DNA from: Dysgonomonas sp. HDW5A
Lineage (GTDB): Bacteria; Bacteroidota; Bacteroidia; Bacteroidales; Dysgonomonadaceae
Direction: 5' to 3'
Assembly (NCBI RefSeq): GCF_011299555.1
Contig: NZ_CP049857.1
Coordinates: forward strand, 2,356,001 to 2,420,000
Length of the DNA stretch: 64,000 nucleotides
Every line of letters begins with the position of its first letter. Position 1 is the first letter of the stretch. The translations under genes were made by a program, and so were the position numbers. The notes beneath the pieces are model-generated. The model was given only the letters and a program-made list of their open reading frames with translations, searched no databases and was not told where the DNA came from. Positions 52,194-62,490 of the stretch are shown here, in pieces.

Positions 52194-54665
52194 ATGAATA
52201 TAATTATGAAGTGCAGAAAAAAGATATATGGCAGCCTGCTTATTTGTGCCTTATTGATTGGATTTCCGATGAACACACTTAAAGCTCAGTATATGCCTGT
52301 GGTTTTTGACAGAACATATGGCGAAAATATAGATTATCAGCATTTATGCCCTGCAGCTGATGGTGAAGCCGTTTTGGTAGGTACTGATAACAATAGAACA
52401 ACAGTAACTTGGGTAAAGAGAGAAGGTGATACTCGTTTTTCACGTTCGTTACCCACCGGATTTCTTTCAGTTAATAATGTTTATTATGCCGGAAATAACA
52501 AAGTACTGATTATAGGTCAGTCAAATGTTAATGCAAAAGGCAAAAGGTCTGCACAAATCTCGGGTCGTGCCTTAATTATAGATAATAAAGGAGATATATC
52601 TACAGATGTCTATCTGGGAAATGAAGGAAGTGAATTATTCTGCGGAAAGATTCTTAAAGACGGAAGTTTGATTCTTGGTGGTTATGAACCTACTCCCTTA
52701 AGTGTTAAGGCGGGAATGGTTGGAAAAGTAGATGCTGCCGGAAAAACAATATATAAGTATGTCGCGAGTGAAAGCGGTACCTGTGTTGCTTTTGACATAC
52801 TGGGTAGTTCTACAGAATTTGTATATGCTGCTTTTACTTCCGAAGATGGAGCAGGTGCATCGGTTACACGTCTTGATAGTAACGGTAAACCTTTATTCGT
52901 TACAGTTTTACCTGATGCAGGATTTCATATAAATAAAATGATAACAGCTCAGGACGGACATGTATTTCTTGTTGGAAACAGTAACTCAGGCGGGGGAAAA
53001 GTGCTTAAAATAAGAGCCGAAGGAGACATCGTTTTCAATAAAGAAATTGTACCGGCTTCGCAATTATCATCTTTAGAGCATTTGTATTTAGCCAATAATG
53101 GAAATATTCTTGTAGGAGGAAATGGCAGTGACAAAAGCTATTATTCGCTATTGCGTAATGATGGAACCGACCTGCAAAAGTATGTAATGAAGGAAAGTAT
53201 CTCCGGTATGGGAATAGATGCGGTATCAGGTGAATCGGTGATCGTAGGTTTCGATAACGACAGAGCGAGAGGTACAATTATCGGGTTAGCTAAAGATGGA
53301 CGCCAAATATACCAGAAAGCAACAGATGGTAACTTTAATAAAGCACAACTAAGCCCTAATGGCATATTCTTGGCAAGTACTTCTTCGGGTCGTATTTGTA
53401 TGGTTTCCAATATGGGAGATTTATTATTTGATCGTTATGCTGTTGAAGATTCTAAGAAATCATTCAATGAAATTAACTTCACTTCAAATGGTGATGTTCT
53501 TCTGAAAGACATGAATAATCGTTTGGTAAAACTCGGTCACGGTGTTTATGTTTCGGATGTCAAAATAAATAAGCCGGTAAATGGTTATACCACAGCTTTG
53601 TTTACGGTAACTCTAACGGGATATTCAACAACAGATCAGGGTGTTCCGGTTCCTGTAACGGTAGAGTATTTTACGAAGGAAGGTACAGCCACAGAAGCTA
53701 ATAACTATTCTCCGATAAAAGGAAGTTTATCCTTTGTTCCTTCTAATGATGGAGCAGCTAAATATATGATCAAACAAGATGTAGAGGTTCCGATTAAAGC
53801 AAACAATTTAGTGGAAGGACGTAAATTGTTTGAGATGTATCTTGCTAATATTAGTAAAAGTTACTTAGTAAAACCTAAAGGAACAGCTACTATTGAAGAT
53901 CAGGAAGTGGTCGTGAAACTGGTAAATACAAGAGACGGTCTTGAAGATGATAGAGACATAGTTTATGAATTAGGAATCTTCAAAACAAACGGCGAGTCTC
54001 TGGTAAATGCAACAGGTTCGGATATTGTAATAGATGGTAGCTATGGAAAAGGAACGGCAGATGCTCTTGACTTTGATATGGGCATAACTCCTCGCTTGAC
54101 TATTGCTAATGGATCGAAAACCGGACAATTCAATGTGAAAACGCTAAGTGACACTCGATACGAATTACCTAAAACTGTAATTGTAGACTTCAATAAGGTA
54201 CATGCTATCAGCGATGCAAACGTAGGCTTCGAAAGCTCATTGCTAAGTTGTTCAGGTACAGTTATAGATCAACCTGCAATGCTTGCTGTTACATCATTGG
54301 GTGATCATGGCCGTATGAATAATATTGTATCAGGTTTCTTCCGTATCTCTTTATTGAGAGCATCTGACGGAGCATTATTAACAAATGCAACAGGTGGTGA
54401 TATAACTATCTCGTCTTCTGTAGCTGCTGAGACAACTGCTGCTGAAGGTAAAGACTTTGTTTTCACCAATCTTCATGACTTACGTATTTGGGGTGATGGA
54501 AACAGAAGTGCTGTAAACTTAAATGGTATTATTCTTTTTGATAAAGACAAACTGGGTGCTAAGAAATTGGTTGTTGGTCTGGATTCTGTGATAACACCGG
54601 CTAATGCGCCTCAAATAAATATTTCATCAGATGGAAAATATGCAGGCTTTACTATTAATGACTAA
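52194..54665 (+). CDS. Exported protein with propeller-like and Calx-beta-like domains
   Basis: An 823-residue exported protein. A signal segment (about residues 5-30) is followed by 400 residues of repeated blades (VLIIGQSNVNAKGKRSAQIS, then GHVFLVGNSNSGGGKVLKIR) that resemble a beta-propeller. At about 450-570 a Calx-beta-like domain (YTTALFTVTLTGYS, PVTVEYFTKEGTATEANNYS, LVEGRKLFEMYLAN) is visible. Two more similar beta-sandwiches occupy the C-terminal 250 residues. The role is unknown; position and exported repetitive form suggest a structural or adhesive component of the fimbria. No T9SS tail is seen. Confidence 0.6.
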   Translation: MNIIMKCRKKIYGSLLICALLIGFPMNTLKAQYMPVVFDRTYGENIDYQHLCPAADGEAVLVGTDNNRTTVTWVKREGDTRFSRSLPTGFLSVNNVYYAGNNKVLIIGQSNVNAKGKRSAQISGRALIIDNKGDISTDVYLGNEGSELFCGKILKDGSLILGGYEPTPLSVKAGMVGKVDAAGKTIYKYVASESGTCVAFDILGSSTEFVYAAFTSEDGAGASVTRLDSNGKPLFVTVLPDAGFHINKMITAQDGHVFLVGNSNSGGGKVLKIRAEGDIVFNKEIVPASQLSSLEHLYLANNGNILVGGNGSDKSYYSLLRNDGTDLQKYVMKESISGMGIDAVSGESVIVGFDNDRARGTIIGLAKDGRQIYQKATDGNFNKAQLSPNGIFLASTSSGRICMVSNMGDLLFDRYAVEDSKKSFNEINFTSNGDVLLKDMNNRLVKLGHGVYVSDVKINKPVNGYTTALFTVTLTGYSTTDQGVPVPVTVEYFTKEGTATEANNYSPIKGSLSFVPSNDGAAKYMIKQDVEVPIKANNLVEGRKLFEMYLANISKSYLVKPKGTATIEDQEVVVKLVNTRDGLEDDRDIVYELGIFKTNGESLVNATGSDIVIDGSYGKGTADALDFDMGITPRLTIANGSKTGQFNVKTLSDTRYELPKTVIVDFNKVHAISDANVGFESSLLSCSGTVIDQPAMLAVTSLGDHGRMNNIVSGFFRISLLRASDGALLTNATGGDITISSSVAAETTAAEGKDFVFTNLHDLRIWGDGNRSAVNLNGIILFDKDKLGAKKLVVGLDSVITPANAPQINISSDGKYAGFTIND

Positions 54666-54672
54666 ACATTTA

Positions 54673-54727
54673 CTTTCTCATCACATGGTGTCTCATCATA
54701 TTCTGACAAAGACACCGGTGATGAAAG
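54673..54727 (+). terminator. Large hairpin ending the first fimbrial gene set
   Basis: CTTT-TCATCAC-GGTGTC pairs with GACACC-G-GTGATGA-AAG. It sits in the 151-base gap between the two gene sets. No T run follows, so it may be a Rho-independent site of unusual type, a processing site, or both. Confidence 0.45.
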
Positions 54728-54816
54728 TGATGACTAAGCGTTCGGATCACCATGGTCTGATACGTCCTTAAATAAATATCCTTTTTCGAATCGAACTTTA
54801 GAATAAGAGAAATAAT

Positions 54817-55317
54817 ATGAGAAAAAATATTTTACCCTTGGTTCTATCTTTCAGACATTGCCAGATAAAAGAGTTTAAAATGTTTGCCGGCTCAAAAAAA
54901 GGAGCTGTAGAGTTGGAAACCTCAGGACTGGATCCTAAAAAACTATGGGTCGATTATATAGGTGTCGAAGATTCTTATTTTGAACATTCTATGTTGGTTT
55001 TTATTAATGATTCAAAACTCTGTTTTATGCCTGAGCGGTATACCTATGAGTATCGATTCGAAAAAGGAATTTTAAAAGTTTACGATACTCAGCAAGGTGA
55101 ATGGGTGACTTTTGCTTATGGAGATAGAAATAAGCTTGTTGTAGTGAAAGGACTCACCAGAGTTGAGAAATTGTATGGATCTGATAAACTAAGAATAAAA
55201 AATAATGAGGAGACTTTTTCCGGTGCTTTTGCCTATGCAGGGATATCTTCGATGTCTCTCCTGAAGGATAAAAAAGCTAAAATCTCTTGGTGTAATGTCC
55301 ACTATACTTTTCAATAG
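54817..55317 (+). CDS. Hypothetical protein in the fimbrial locus
   Basis: A 166-residue protein with no signal peptide or lipobox. It is beta-rich with many aromatic residues (YTYEYRFEKGILKVYDTQQG, EWVTFAYGDRNKLVVVKG). I do not recognise the family. It opens the second gene set; the following gene starts 105 bases downstream. Coding potential is supported by codon use similar to its neighbours. Confidence 0.45.
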   Translation: MRKNILPLVLSFRHCQIKEFKMFAGSKKGAVELETSGLDPKKLWVDYIGVEDSYFEHSMLVFINDSKLCFMPERYTYEYRFEKGILKVYDTQQGEWVTFAYGDRNKLVVVKGLTRVEKLYGSDKLRIKNNEETFSGAFAYAGISSMSLLKDKKAKISWCNVHYTFQ

Positions 55318-55422
55318 TAGTAATTGATTGACTTTCTATACTAAGTATAAGTATCGGACTTATGAAGATGTATGCGGAAATAACAAATCAATTTAGTTTC
55401 AATTATAGGGTGCGAACAAATA

Positions 55423-56805
55423 ATGACAAAGAATAAAATAAAAAGATATCTAGAAACCATATTGGTCCCTCTGATAATTACAATATGTATCTTTTCATGT
55501 TCGAATGAATATGTTATGGATAGTGATATTAATGAGGGAAAAGATAAAATATATTTGGCAATCTCATTAAGTCCCTCAGATAAAGAAGAAACTAGTGAGA
55601 ATGAGACACGTTCGACTGGAACGCCCGATAATTCGGCAGAAAGTAAGATTTATAGTTTGGTCGTCTTAGTTTTCAAATCAGATAATGGTGTACTTGACGG
55701 ATATAAATCAATTCCTCGCAAAATTGATGTGTTAACAGGTACGGGATATGAAGAAATCGATGAAGTCAAAGGCGTTGCCTTAACTGCTGGTACACGTGAA
55801 ATATACGTAGTAGCCAATGCTCCTGATAATTATTTCAGTAGTATCTCAAACATTGGAGTTTCAACCATTACAGACTTTAAGAATGCGTATGAGAATTTGT
55901 CGACCCAAGGACAATATGCCAACTTGGGTGAAACAAATACCGAAGATCCTGATTTACCTATTGGTGGGGTAGCTCCATCTGATTGGAAAACAAATCTGAC
56001 TATGTGTGGCTATAATCAAGTAGTTTGCAGTGCTCAGGATGAGCAACAATATTTAGGATATACTTCAAATGGAGGACGTCCCGACGGAGTTTCGGATGGT
56101 TATGTGCTCAATGGAATGAATCCGTTTTATTTAGAGCGTTTGGTTGCTAGAGTTGCATTTAAGAAAATAACATTTGATTTGCCTTCTCAACTTCAATTTG
56201 AGGCAGGTTATCCAACAAATGTTTATGAATATGCACTTGATTCCATATTTCTTTTGAATGCTAAAACGGCATCTTATTTTGTATCAAAAGATAATATTCC
56301 CTTAGCCGGAAACTTTGGACATGGAAACAATAATGGATATCGCTTCTTACAGAATTCTTTTTCTAATATTTCTACAGGTAGCATATTTACAGATTATTTA
56401 GAGGAACCTATAAATTCATCAAGTTATGATATTGAGTCTAATCATTCTCCTTTATGGTTTTATGTTTTCGAGAATGATGCTCAAGCTCCCACATACTTTG
56501 TAATCAGTGTGAGATACGATTTTATAAGTACCCTTGATGGTAAGGCTAAAACTGTCAAATATTATTATCCAGTAGTGATTAATGCCAATGGTATTGCAAA
56601 TGGAGCAAGCCATAATTATATAAGACGTAATTATCAATATGGTATAATAGCCGTGATAAGAAATCTAGGTGTTTTTTATGATGAAAATACAATTGAAGAA
56701 TTAAGATCTGCATCAACTCTGAAGAGAATATCTGTTCCTTCTATCGAGGTTGAAGAAACAATCGGGAGAAATCTCTTTTCGTGGACTAGTAATATTTACA
56801 AGTGA
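55423..56805 (+). CDS. Fimbrillin-like lipoprotein (FimA/Mfa1 N-terminal type)
   Basis: A 460-residue lipoprotein (lipobox IFSC, C26) with the fimbrial FimA/Mfa1-type N-terminal beta-sandwich: AESKIYSLVVLVFKSDNGVL, then GTREIYVVANAPDNYFSSIS, and in the second half LERLVARVAFKKITFDLPSQ. The C-terminal 200 residues are an accessory sandwich with VSVRYDF and NYIRRNYQYGIIAVIRNLGV. It probably forms a minor or tip subunit, as with Mfa3/FimC-E proteins in P. gingivalis. Its stop overlaps the GTG region of the next gene. Confidence 0.75.
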   Translation: MTKNKIKRYLETILVPLIITICIFSCSNEYVMDSDINEGKDKIYLAISLSPSDKEETSENETRSTGTPDNSAESKIYSLVVLVFKSDNGVLDGYKSIPRKIDVLTGTGYEEIDEVKGVALTAGTREIYVVANAPDNYFSSISNIGVSTITDFKNAYENLSTQGQYANLGETNTEDPDLPIGGVAPSDWKTNLTMCGYNQVVCSAQDEQQYLGYTSNGGRPDGVSDGYVLNGMNPFYLERLVARVAFKKITFDLPSQLQFEAGYPTNVYEYALDSIFLLNAKTASYFVSKDNIPLAGNFGHGNNNGYRFLQNSFSNISTGSIFTDYLEEPINSSSYDIESNHSPLWFYVFENDAQAPTYFVISVRYDFISTLDGKAKTVKYYYPVVINANGIANGASHNYIRRNYQYGIIAVIRNLGVFYDENTIEELRSASTLKRISVPSIEVEETIGRNLFSWTSNIYK

Positions 56806-56813
56806 TTTATAGT

Positions 56814-57794
56814 ATGTATAAACTAATAAGAAAATATATTAAGTGTCAGAAGAGTCTAATGAGCTTATGTGTTGTATCACTCTTCTTTTTACAGGCATGT
56901 AATGGAGATACGGATGAAACGGTTGGAGAAAAATCTAATATTACTTTAGACCTAAGATCGGCTCCAATAGAGATTATAAATAATGCTTTATTATATGTCT
57001 TTGATGCTAATGCTAATTTTCATCATAGACAGCTAAATGTAAGGCAATCGGGAGATATTCTATCCACAGATATGGAAGTAGGCCCTACCGGTATCTGGAA
57101 CTTAGTTTTGTTGAGTTGTAAATCGGATATTTCAGGAAAAATAATTCTTCCTGAATATAACGGAGCCATGCATCTATCGCCAATGTGGAGAACAGGCGTA
57201 AAAGCAGGAGGCGAATTTCTGGAACAAACTCCCGAATTACGTTATGCTCCTTTAATGTCAACCGTTATAGCAGCAAATACAACTACTCAGAAAGATGCAT
57301 TGCTTAATAGGAATGTAGCAATGATTCGGATTATTTTAAAAGAATATGGTGGCTTTGATGAAGTAAACGGAAGCCATGCTTATGCTTATGCGGAATTGCT
57401 TGACGTGCCTACTACTTTACTCTGGAATGGCAAACTATCCTTGGCTCCTTCTGAAATTTCTACTAAACCTTTGCGTGAATACTTCGTGTTTGATGCAGAG
57501 GGAAAAGCTGCTGCAATTGAATTTATTATACCCGCTGATATAGAGGCACAAACATTTGATCCTCTAACTGCTAATAAAATACGATTAAAAGTGAGTATGC
57601 CCATGAATGGTTTACCGTTTTATGGACAAAGTCCTGTTAGTATTCCCTCTACAGATATTCCTTTTATTCCGCTACCAAACGGTATAATAGAGATTAACTT
57701 AACATTTAAGGGTGAACCGGATACAAATCTCGATGTAAAAGTAACTGCTAAGGAATGGGAACCATATATAGACCAGACTGATATTTTTAATTGA
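56814..57794 (+). CDS. FimB/Mfa2-like lipoprotein, second set
   Basis: A 326-residue lipoprotein (C29 in FLQAC). The pattern WNLVLLSCKSDISGKIILPE, TQKDALLNRNVAMIRIILKE, ELLDVPTTLLWNGKLSLAPS and the terminal VKVTAKEWEPYIDQ aligns well with the protein at 62491, showing paralogy, and fits fimbrial anchor-type subunits. The chosen ATG at 56814 is 9 bases after the preceding stop; a GTG at 56802 would add 4 residues and overlap that gene. Confidence 0.65.
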   Translation: MYKLIRKYIKCQKSLMSLCVVSLFFLQACNGDTDETVGEKSNITLDLRSAPIEIINNALLYVFDANANFHHRQLNVRQSGDILSTDMEVGPTGIWNLVLLSCKSDISGKIILPEYNGAMHLSPMWRTGVKAGGEFLEQTPELRYAPLMSTVIAANTTTQKDALLNRNVAMIRIILKEYGGFDEVNGSHAYAYAELLDVPTTLLWNGKLSLAPSEISTKPLREYFVFDAEGKAAAIEFIIPADIEAQTFDPLTANKIRLKVSMPMNGLPFYGQSPVSIPSTDIPFIPLPNGIIEINLTFKGEPDTNLDVKVTAKEWEPYIDQTDIFN

Positions 57795-57830
57795 TATTTT
57801 TTCTCTAAATAATATACCAACACACTTTCG

Positions 57831-60800
57831 ATGAAAATGAATAATGTTTTACATAAATTTATAGTTTTATTCCTCTTTGTTTTATGTCCTATATTACTTT
57901 GGGCAACACCTTCGGTTACAGTAAGAGTAACGGCAGGTACTTGTTTGGCAAATGGTGTGATTACGGTAACAGCCACTAATGTAACAGGTACAGCTTCTTA
58001 TGGGTTAAGAGGTAATAATAATGAGATTTACGAAATTGTTAATCAAACATCCAATGTATTTAACGATTTGCCTGCCGGAACATATACTGTATCAGTGTAT
58101 GATCAGTCTACCGGGGCGACTCCTGTTACTGCAAGTGCTACAATAACTACTACCTATAAAGCATTTACCATGAATGTTCCTACTGCCAGTATGGCTTCAA
58201 GCCAATATTGTGCAGATAATGGCAGTCTAACTATTAGTGTAGTCGGAGGAAAGAGTCCCTATCGTTATAGAATAAGGAATACAACGACCAATGACGTAGC
58301 TATGGAACGCGAGCATAGTACAATTTCTACAGCATTGACAATTAGTGGTTTGAGTACGGGGCAGTATTATGCGGAAGTAGAAGATGCTTGCGGCGAATTA
58401 CGTATAACAACATCCACAATTGCTGTAACATCAAGTGGAGCCCCTTTGAAAGGTGTTGAATTTACATCTCTTGATTTTACGCCTTATAGTTCTGGTTATT
58501 ATGGTAATGGAGCTTGTGACAAAATTTATGTATATGGATATTATTCCTCAAGTTTTAAGATTAATGGAAGCACGGCACTATCTATGGCATATTATAATGC
58601 AATCAAGTATTGTATTGAATATCCTGCTTATTCTGGAAACTATTCTGCTTGGAATACATCTTTTTATTCTATAAATTTTCCTATTACCGGATATGATCCA
58701 ACCAATCCCGGGCAATACCGAATTCTAGCCCAACATCCTTGTACAGGGGCTACAGTTGTATCTCCGGCCTATACACTGCCAAGTGTAACTATGAATTTTT
58801 CATATGCCAATTATCTTGTATATAACGATTATTGTAATTTACCTACTGAAGCTGTTGTTCGTTTATCTCTGTCAACTACAGGGGTTTCAAACTATGTTTG
58901 CGATAATTTTTCAGTAGAGGTTACCCCTCAGTCGGGGGGGACAACCCAAACTTATACATGGGCGGGAGGAACCTTTTACGATATAAAGGGTCTCTCTCCG
59001 GCAACATCTTATAACATAGTTGTAAAATCAAATAATACAGTGGTAAAAACATTATCTGTTACGACTATATCTCCATCTTTGACAGGATATATGACTGCGA
59101 CGGTTAATCCTGCTATTAATAGTTCGAACTATTATGGTTATAACTTTGGCCGTACTTGCGATTTTAATACTACTGCAATTTATGCATATTATTCTGTGCC
59201 AACAACTGCTTATACATTAAATAGAGCTCATGAAATAACATATTCTATCGAATCTGGACCTGTAACCAGAGATCCTATTACTATAACAGCAGCACAAAAC
59301 GCCAGTTCTTCTTATCTGATTTTGTGGTCTGACCTTCCTTATGGTGTTTATCAAATAAAAATAGATTATGGATGCCGTCAAGAGACCAAAACCGTAACGC
59401 TAACCAAAGTGGTAACAGGTTTCGGTGCTGATGAGCCAACATATACCACTGCTGCTGTTTGTGGTCAATATACTGTTTCAGGTAAAGGGTATTTTCTTAA
59501 TATGTCTGGAGTTCCCTATACGACAACAAGTTCTCCTTATATGTATTATATGTTGATAACCAATACCGTAACAAATGCAACATATTCAACTTATGCTTAC
59601 AGTAATTATACCGCGAGCATAAGTGGTTTAGGTGCAGGTAAATATAAGGTGCAGTATTATGCTTATTACAACCATTCGACAACAGCAACAAGGTGCTATT
59701 ATAAAGAACAAGAGTTGATTTTACCCGATTATATATCTCCTACTGTGAATATACCTCTCTCTGGAGGTATTACTTGCGGTGGAGAAGAGAATATTGGAAA
59801 ATTGACCATAACAGCGAATGGAAGTCGTCCTCCGTTTCGATATCGTTTTAAAAGAGAAGATGCAGATGATAATACTTATTCAGCATGGCAAAATTCAAAT
59901 GTGTTTGAGAATCTGATCTCCGGACGCTTTAAAGTACAGATTGTCGATAATTGCGGATCAGTTACATCTCAGAACTTAAGTATTTATAGTGGAAACGATC
60001 AGTTTGTAGCATTAATAGGTTCTATTGATGAGACTACGGTTTGCGAAACTAAACCTGTTCAGCTCTCGGTTCTTTCGGTTGGACCTGTAAATTCTTATAA
60101 ATGGCTTAAGAATGGTGACGTAATAGACGATGCTACAGGACCTGTTTATAATATAGAGTCGGCACAGCAATCTGATATGGGAATTTATACAGTTGTTATT
60201 AATAATGGTTTGTGCGAGTTGCAAAGTTCGGTAGAGATAAACCGAGTATTGCCGGTTGCCGAAACTCCTACTATAACAGGTGCATGTGTATTAACAGGTG
60301 CATCAACAGTTCTGACAGCTCAGACTACAGTTGCATTACCATCTTATCAATGGTACAAAGATAAGGCTATTGTATCGGGAGCGGTAAATAGGACTTATAC
60401 GGCAACAAGTCCCGGAATTTACTCTGTAATTGTTACTCCTAAAGGAGCATGCCCGTCTACTCCCAGCGATCCTTTTATATTATCATTGCCGGTGCTATAT
60501 TGGAAAGGTACTGCTAATGATCATAACTGGAATAATCCGGAAAATTGGGGAACTCCTTCAGGTAGCTCAGTAACTGTAATTCCTTCTCAATGTACAGAAG
60601 TGCATATTCCCGGAGGTTTATTATCTTATCCATCTTTAGATCCTTTATATACTTTCATAGAAGGATATGGAAATCCTGTTGCCGACAAGATCATTTTTCA
60701 TTTTGGAGGAGAACTTGCCTATCAGCATTTGTTGACTTATAATAAGGCTTATATACAATATAATTGGGGGTACTATGCGGGAAATAATACAGAACAACCC

Positions 60801-62363
60801 CAAAATAATCTTGACGGTAGTGCTTGTTCGATGATTACCAGAGATAAGTGGTATATGTTGGCTGCGCCATTGAAGAAGATGGCATCCGGCGACTTTGCAT
60901 TAGCGGGGTATCCATTAACTTGGCAGTCATTGTATAATGCACCACACCCCTTGAGTGGAAATCTTGTTTCGGGAGATTTTAGCACTCCATTTGCATCTAA
61001 CGATATTGATTTATCAACTACAAATAATGCTTTGGCAGTAAAAGTGGCTTGTTATAATCCAAACATTGGTTATAATGATCATACTAACCTCGAAGGTTTG
61101 AAAGGTATATTGGAAATACCATATTTCGAGAATAGCAATGTATTGACTTACCATCCGGGGCATACATACAATTCGATTCGGAAAGAAAGTCGTTTTTATT
61201 ATTTTAATGAGAAGACATTAAAACAGTTGGCTTCTCCTATAGGAGTAATGTCACGTTCTGACGAAGCATATAGGTTCGTATATGAGGACAATATAACCAA
61301 GAAGGCTCCTAATATAAATGTCCAGGGAGAAAATGTACCGGCTTATAGTCAGCACGTGACTTCCGGGGCTAGTACTTCTAATACTGTTATGATTGGTAAT
61401 CCTTTTATGGCATCTATAAATAGCCGATTGTTTTTTGAGGCGAATAGGAATGTATTGAACGAAGATGCCGGTTACTACTTATTAACGCCAACCAATCAGG
61501 TGTGGGCACGGACAGAATATAAGTTGGAAAATAAAATCTCTGCTTTACAAGCCTTTGTAATAACATTAGCCGATGGCTTAACTAGTGCAGACATTGTTTA
61601 TCCCTTGGAAGGAAATTATGCTTTGACCGGCAATCTTAATAATGCTGCTATTAATAATACTAGATCATTGAATGCTTTATCGTTCAGGTCTAAAAGCGGC
61701 AATCTTGCCGGATCGGATTATGCGATACTGAATGTGAATCAACAAAATGAATCGGTTGGTGTACGTAAAATGGTTTATCCGGATAGTCATGCTGTAAGCG
61801 AAGCTTTTATAATATCACCAGATCAAGAATATAGCCTTATCGAGTTTTTATCTAAGGGGCAAAACGAAATTGGCATCGGGGTTAAGAGCTCGAATCAGAA
61901 GGATGTATTGAGCTTGGAATTTGATAATGTAAGTTCATTTACTTATGCAACGGGTTTGACTCCCATATTGGTTGATAAGCATTTGAAGATAGAACAGGAT
62001 CTTACGGCTAAAAATGTGTATAGTTTTAATCAACGTGAGACGGATCCGAAAAAACAGTATGCTGATACAGATCGTTTTTCTCTCCGATTGGCATCCTCAA
62101 CATCAGGTATTATAGATGAAACTGGAGATGAAGGTTTGATTACAGTTATTTACGCTAAAAATCAATTAGAGGTGCGTTGTGAAGATGGTTTGACTGAAAT
62201 TGATGTATATGATTTACAAGGGAGGCGTTTACATAACAGTGGTAAGTTGGTGGGTGCTCCTACAGTTTATAATAAAGATTTGGTCTTGAACCAAGGTGCT
62301 TATATTGTAAAAGTAAAGACATCAATAATGCAGATAGTTTCTAAGAAGATCAATGCCAACTAG
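57831..62363 (+). CDS. Large surface adhesin with T9SS C-terminal sorting domain (type A)
   Basis: A 1510-residue exported protein, the largest in the window. The signal peptide (about residues 1-25) ends LLWA. SprB/gliding-type repeats fill about 30-700: strands like GTASYGLRGNNNEIYEIV, then GGKSPYRYRIRNTTTNDVAM, each with Cys and Tyr/Ser-rich loops. An Ig-like domain is at about 725-805 (YKWLKNGDVIDDATGPVYNI). The final 80 residues match a type-A T9SS sorting domain: LEVRCEDGLTEIDVYDLQGR, GAYIVKVKT, and the Lys-rich end VSKKINAN. It should be secreted through the Por/T9SS channel and anchored. Its place inside a fimbrial operon suggests it is an accessory adhesin co-expressed with the fimbria. 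Confidence 0.8.
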   Translation: MKMNNVLHKFIVLFLFVLCPILLWATPSVTVRVTAGTCLANGVITVTATNVTGTASYGLRGNNNEIYEIVNQTSNVFNDLPAGTYTVSVYDQSTGATPVTASATITTTYKAFTMNVPTASMASSQYCADNGSLTISVVGGKSPYRYRIRNTTTNDVAMEREHSTISTALTISGLSTGQYYAEVEDACGELRITTSTIAVTSSGAPLKGVEFTSLDFTPYSSGYYGNGACDKIYVYGYYSSSFKINGSTALSMAYYNAIKYCIEYPAYSGNYSAWNTSFYSINFPITGYDPTNPGQYRILAQHPCTGATVVSPAYTLPSVTMNFSYANYLVYNDYCNLPTEAVVRLSLSTTGVSNYVCDNFSVEVTPQSGGTTQTYTWAGGTFYDIKGLSPATSYNIVVKSNNTVVKTLSVTTISPSLTGYMTATVNPAINSSNYYGYNFGRTCDFNTTAIYAYYSVPTTAYTLNRAHEITYSIESGPVTRDPITITAAQNASSSYLILWSDLPYGVYQIKIDYGCRQETKTVTLTKVVTGFGADEPTYTTAAVCGQYTVSGKGYFLNMSGVPYTTTSSPYMYYMLITNTVTNATYSTYAYSNYTASISGLGAGKYKVQYYAYYNHSTTATRCYYKEQELILPDYISPTVNIPLSGGITCGGEENIGKLTITANGSRPPFRYRFKREDADDNTYSAWQNSNVFENLISGRFKVQIVDNCGSVTSQNLSIYSGNDQFVALIGSIDETTVCETKPVQLSVLSVGPVNSYKWLKNGDVIDDATGPVYNIESAQQSDMGIYTVVINNGLCELQSSVEINRVLPVAETPTITGACVLTGASTVLTAQTTVALPSYQWYKDKAIVSGAVNRTYTATSPGIYSVIVTPKGACPSTPSDPFILSLPVLYWKGTANDHNWNNPENWGTPSGSSVTVIPSQCTEVHIPGGLLSYPSLDPLYTFIEGYGNPVADKIIFHFGGELAYQHLLTYNKAYIQYNWGYYAGNNTEQPQNNLDGSACSMITRDKWYMLAAPLKKMASGDFALAGYPLTWQSLYNAPHPLSGNLVSGDFSTPFASNDIDLSTTNNALAVKVACYNPNIGYNDHTNLEGLKGILEIPYFENSNVLTYHPGHTYNSIRKESRFYYFNEKTLKQLASPIGVMSRSDEAYRFVYEDNITKKAPNINVQGENVPAYSQHVTSGASTSNTVMIGNPFMASINSRLFFEANRNVLNEDAGYYLLTPTNQVWARTEYKLENKISALQAFVITLADGLTSADIVYPLEGNYALTGNLNNAAINNTRSLNALSFRSKSGNLAGSDYAILNVNQQNESVGVRKMVYPDSHAVSEAFIISPDQEYSLIEFLSKGQNEIGIGVKSSNQKDVLSLEFDNVSSFTYATGLTPILVDKHLKIEQDLTAKNVYSFNQRETDPKKQYADTDRFSLRLASSTSGIIDETGDEGLITVIYAKNQLEVRCEDGLTEIDVYDLQGRRLHNSGKLVGAPTVYNKDLVLNQGAYIVKVKTSIMQIVSKKINAN

Positions 62364-62490
62364 CCTTCTTTTTGGGTTGATAAGGTTAAAGTGACATACG
62401 TATTGAATATAATTAGGTGATTGAAATTTGGAATTTAGTCTGTCGTGTAAAACGGTTATAAGGCTTATTCCTAGATAAAAATATATAAAC

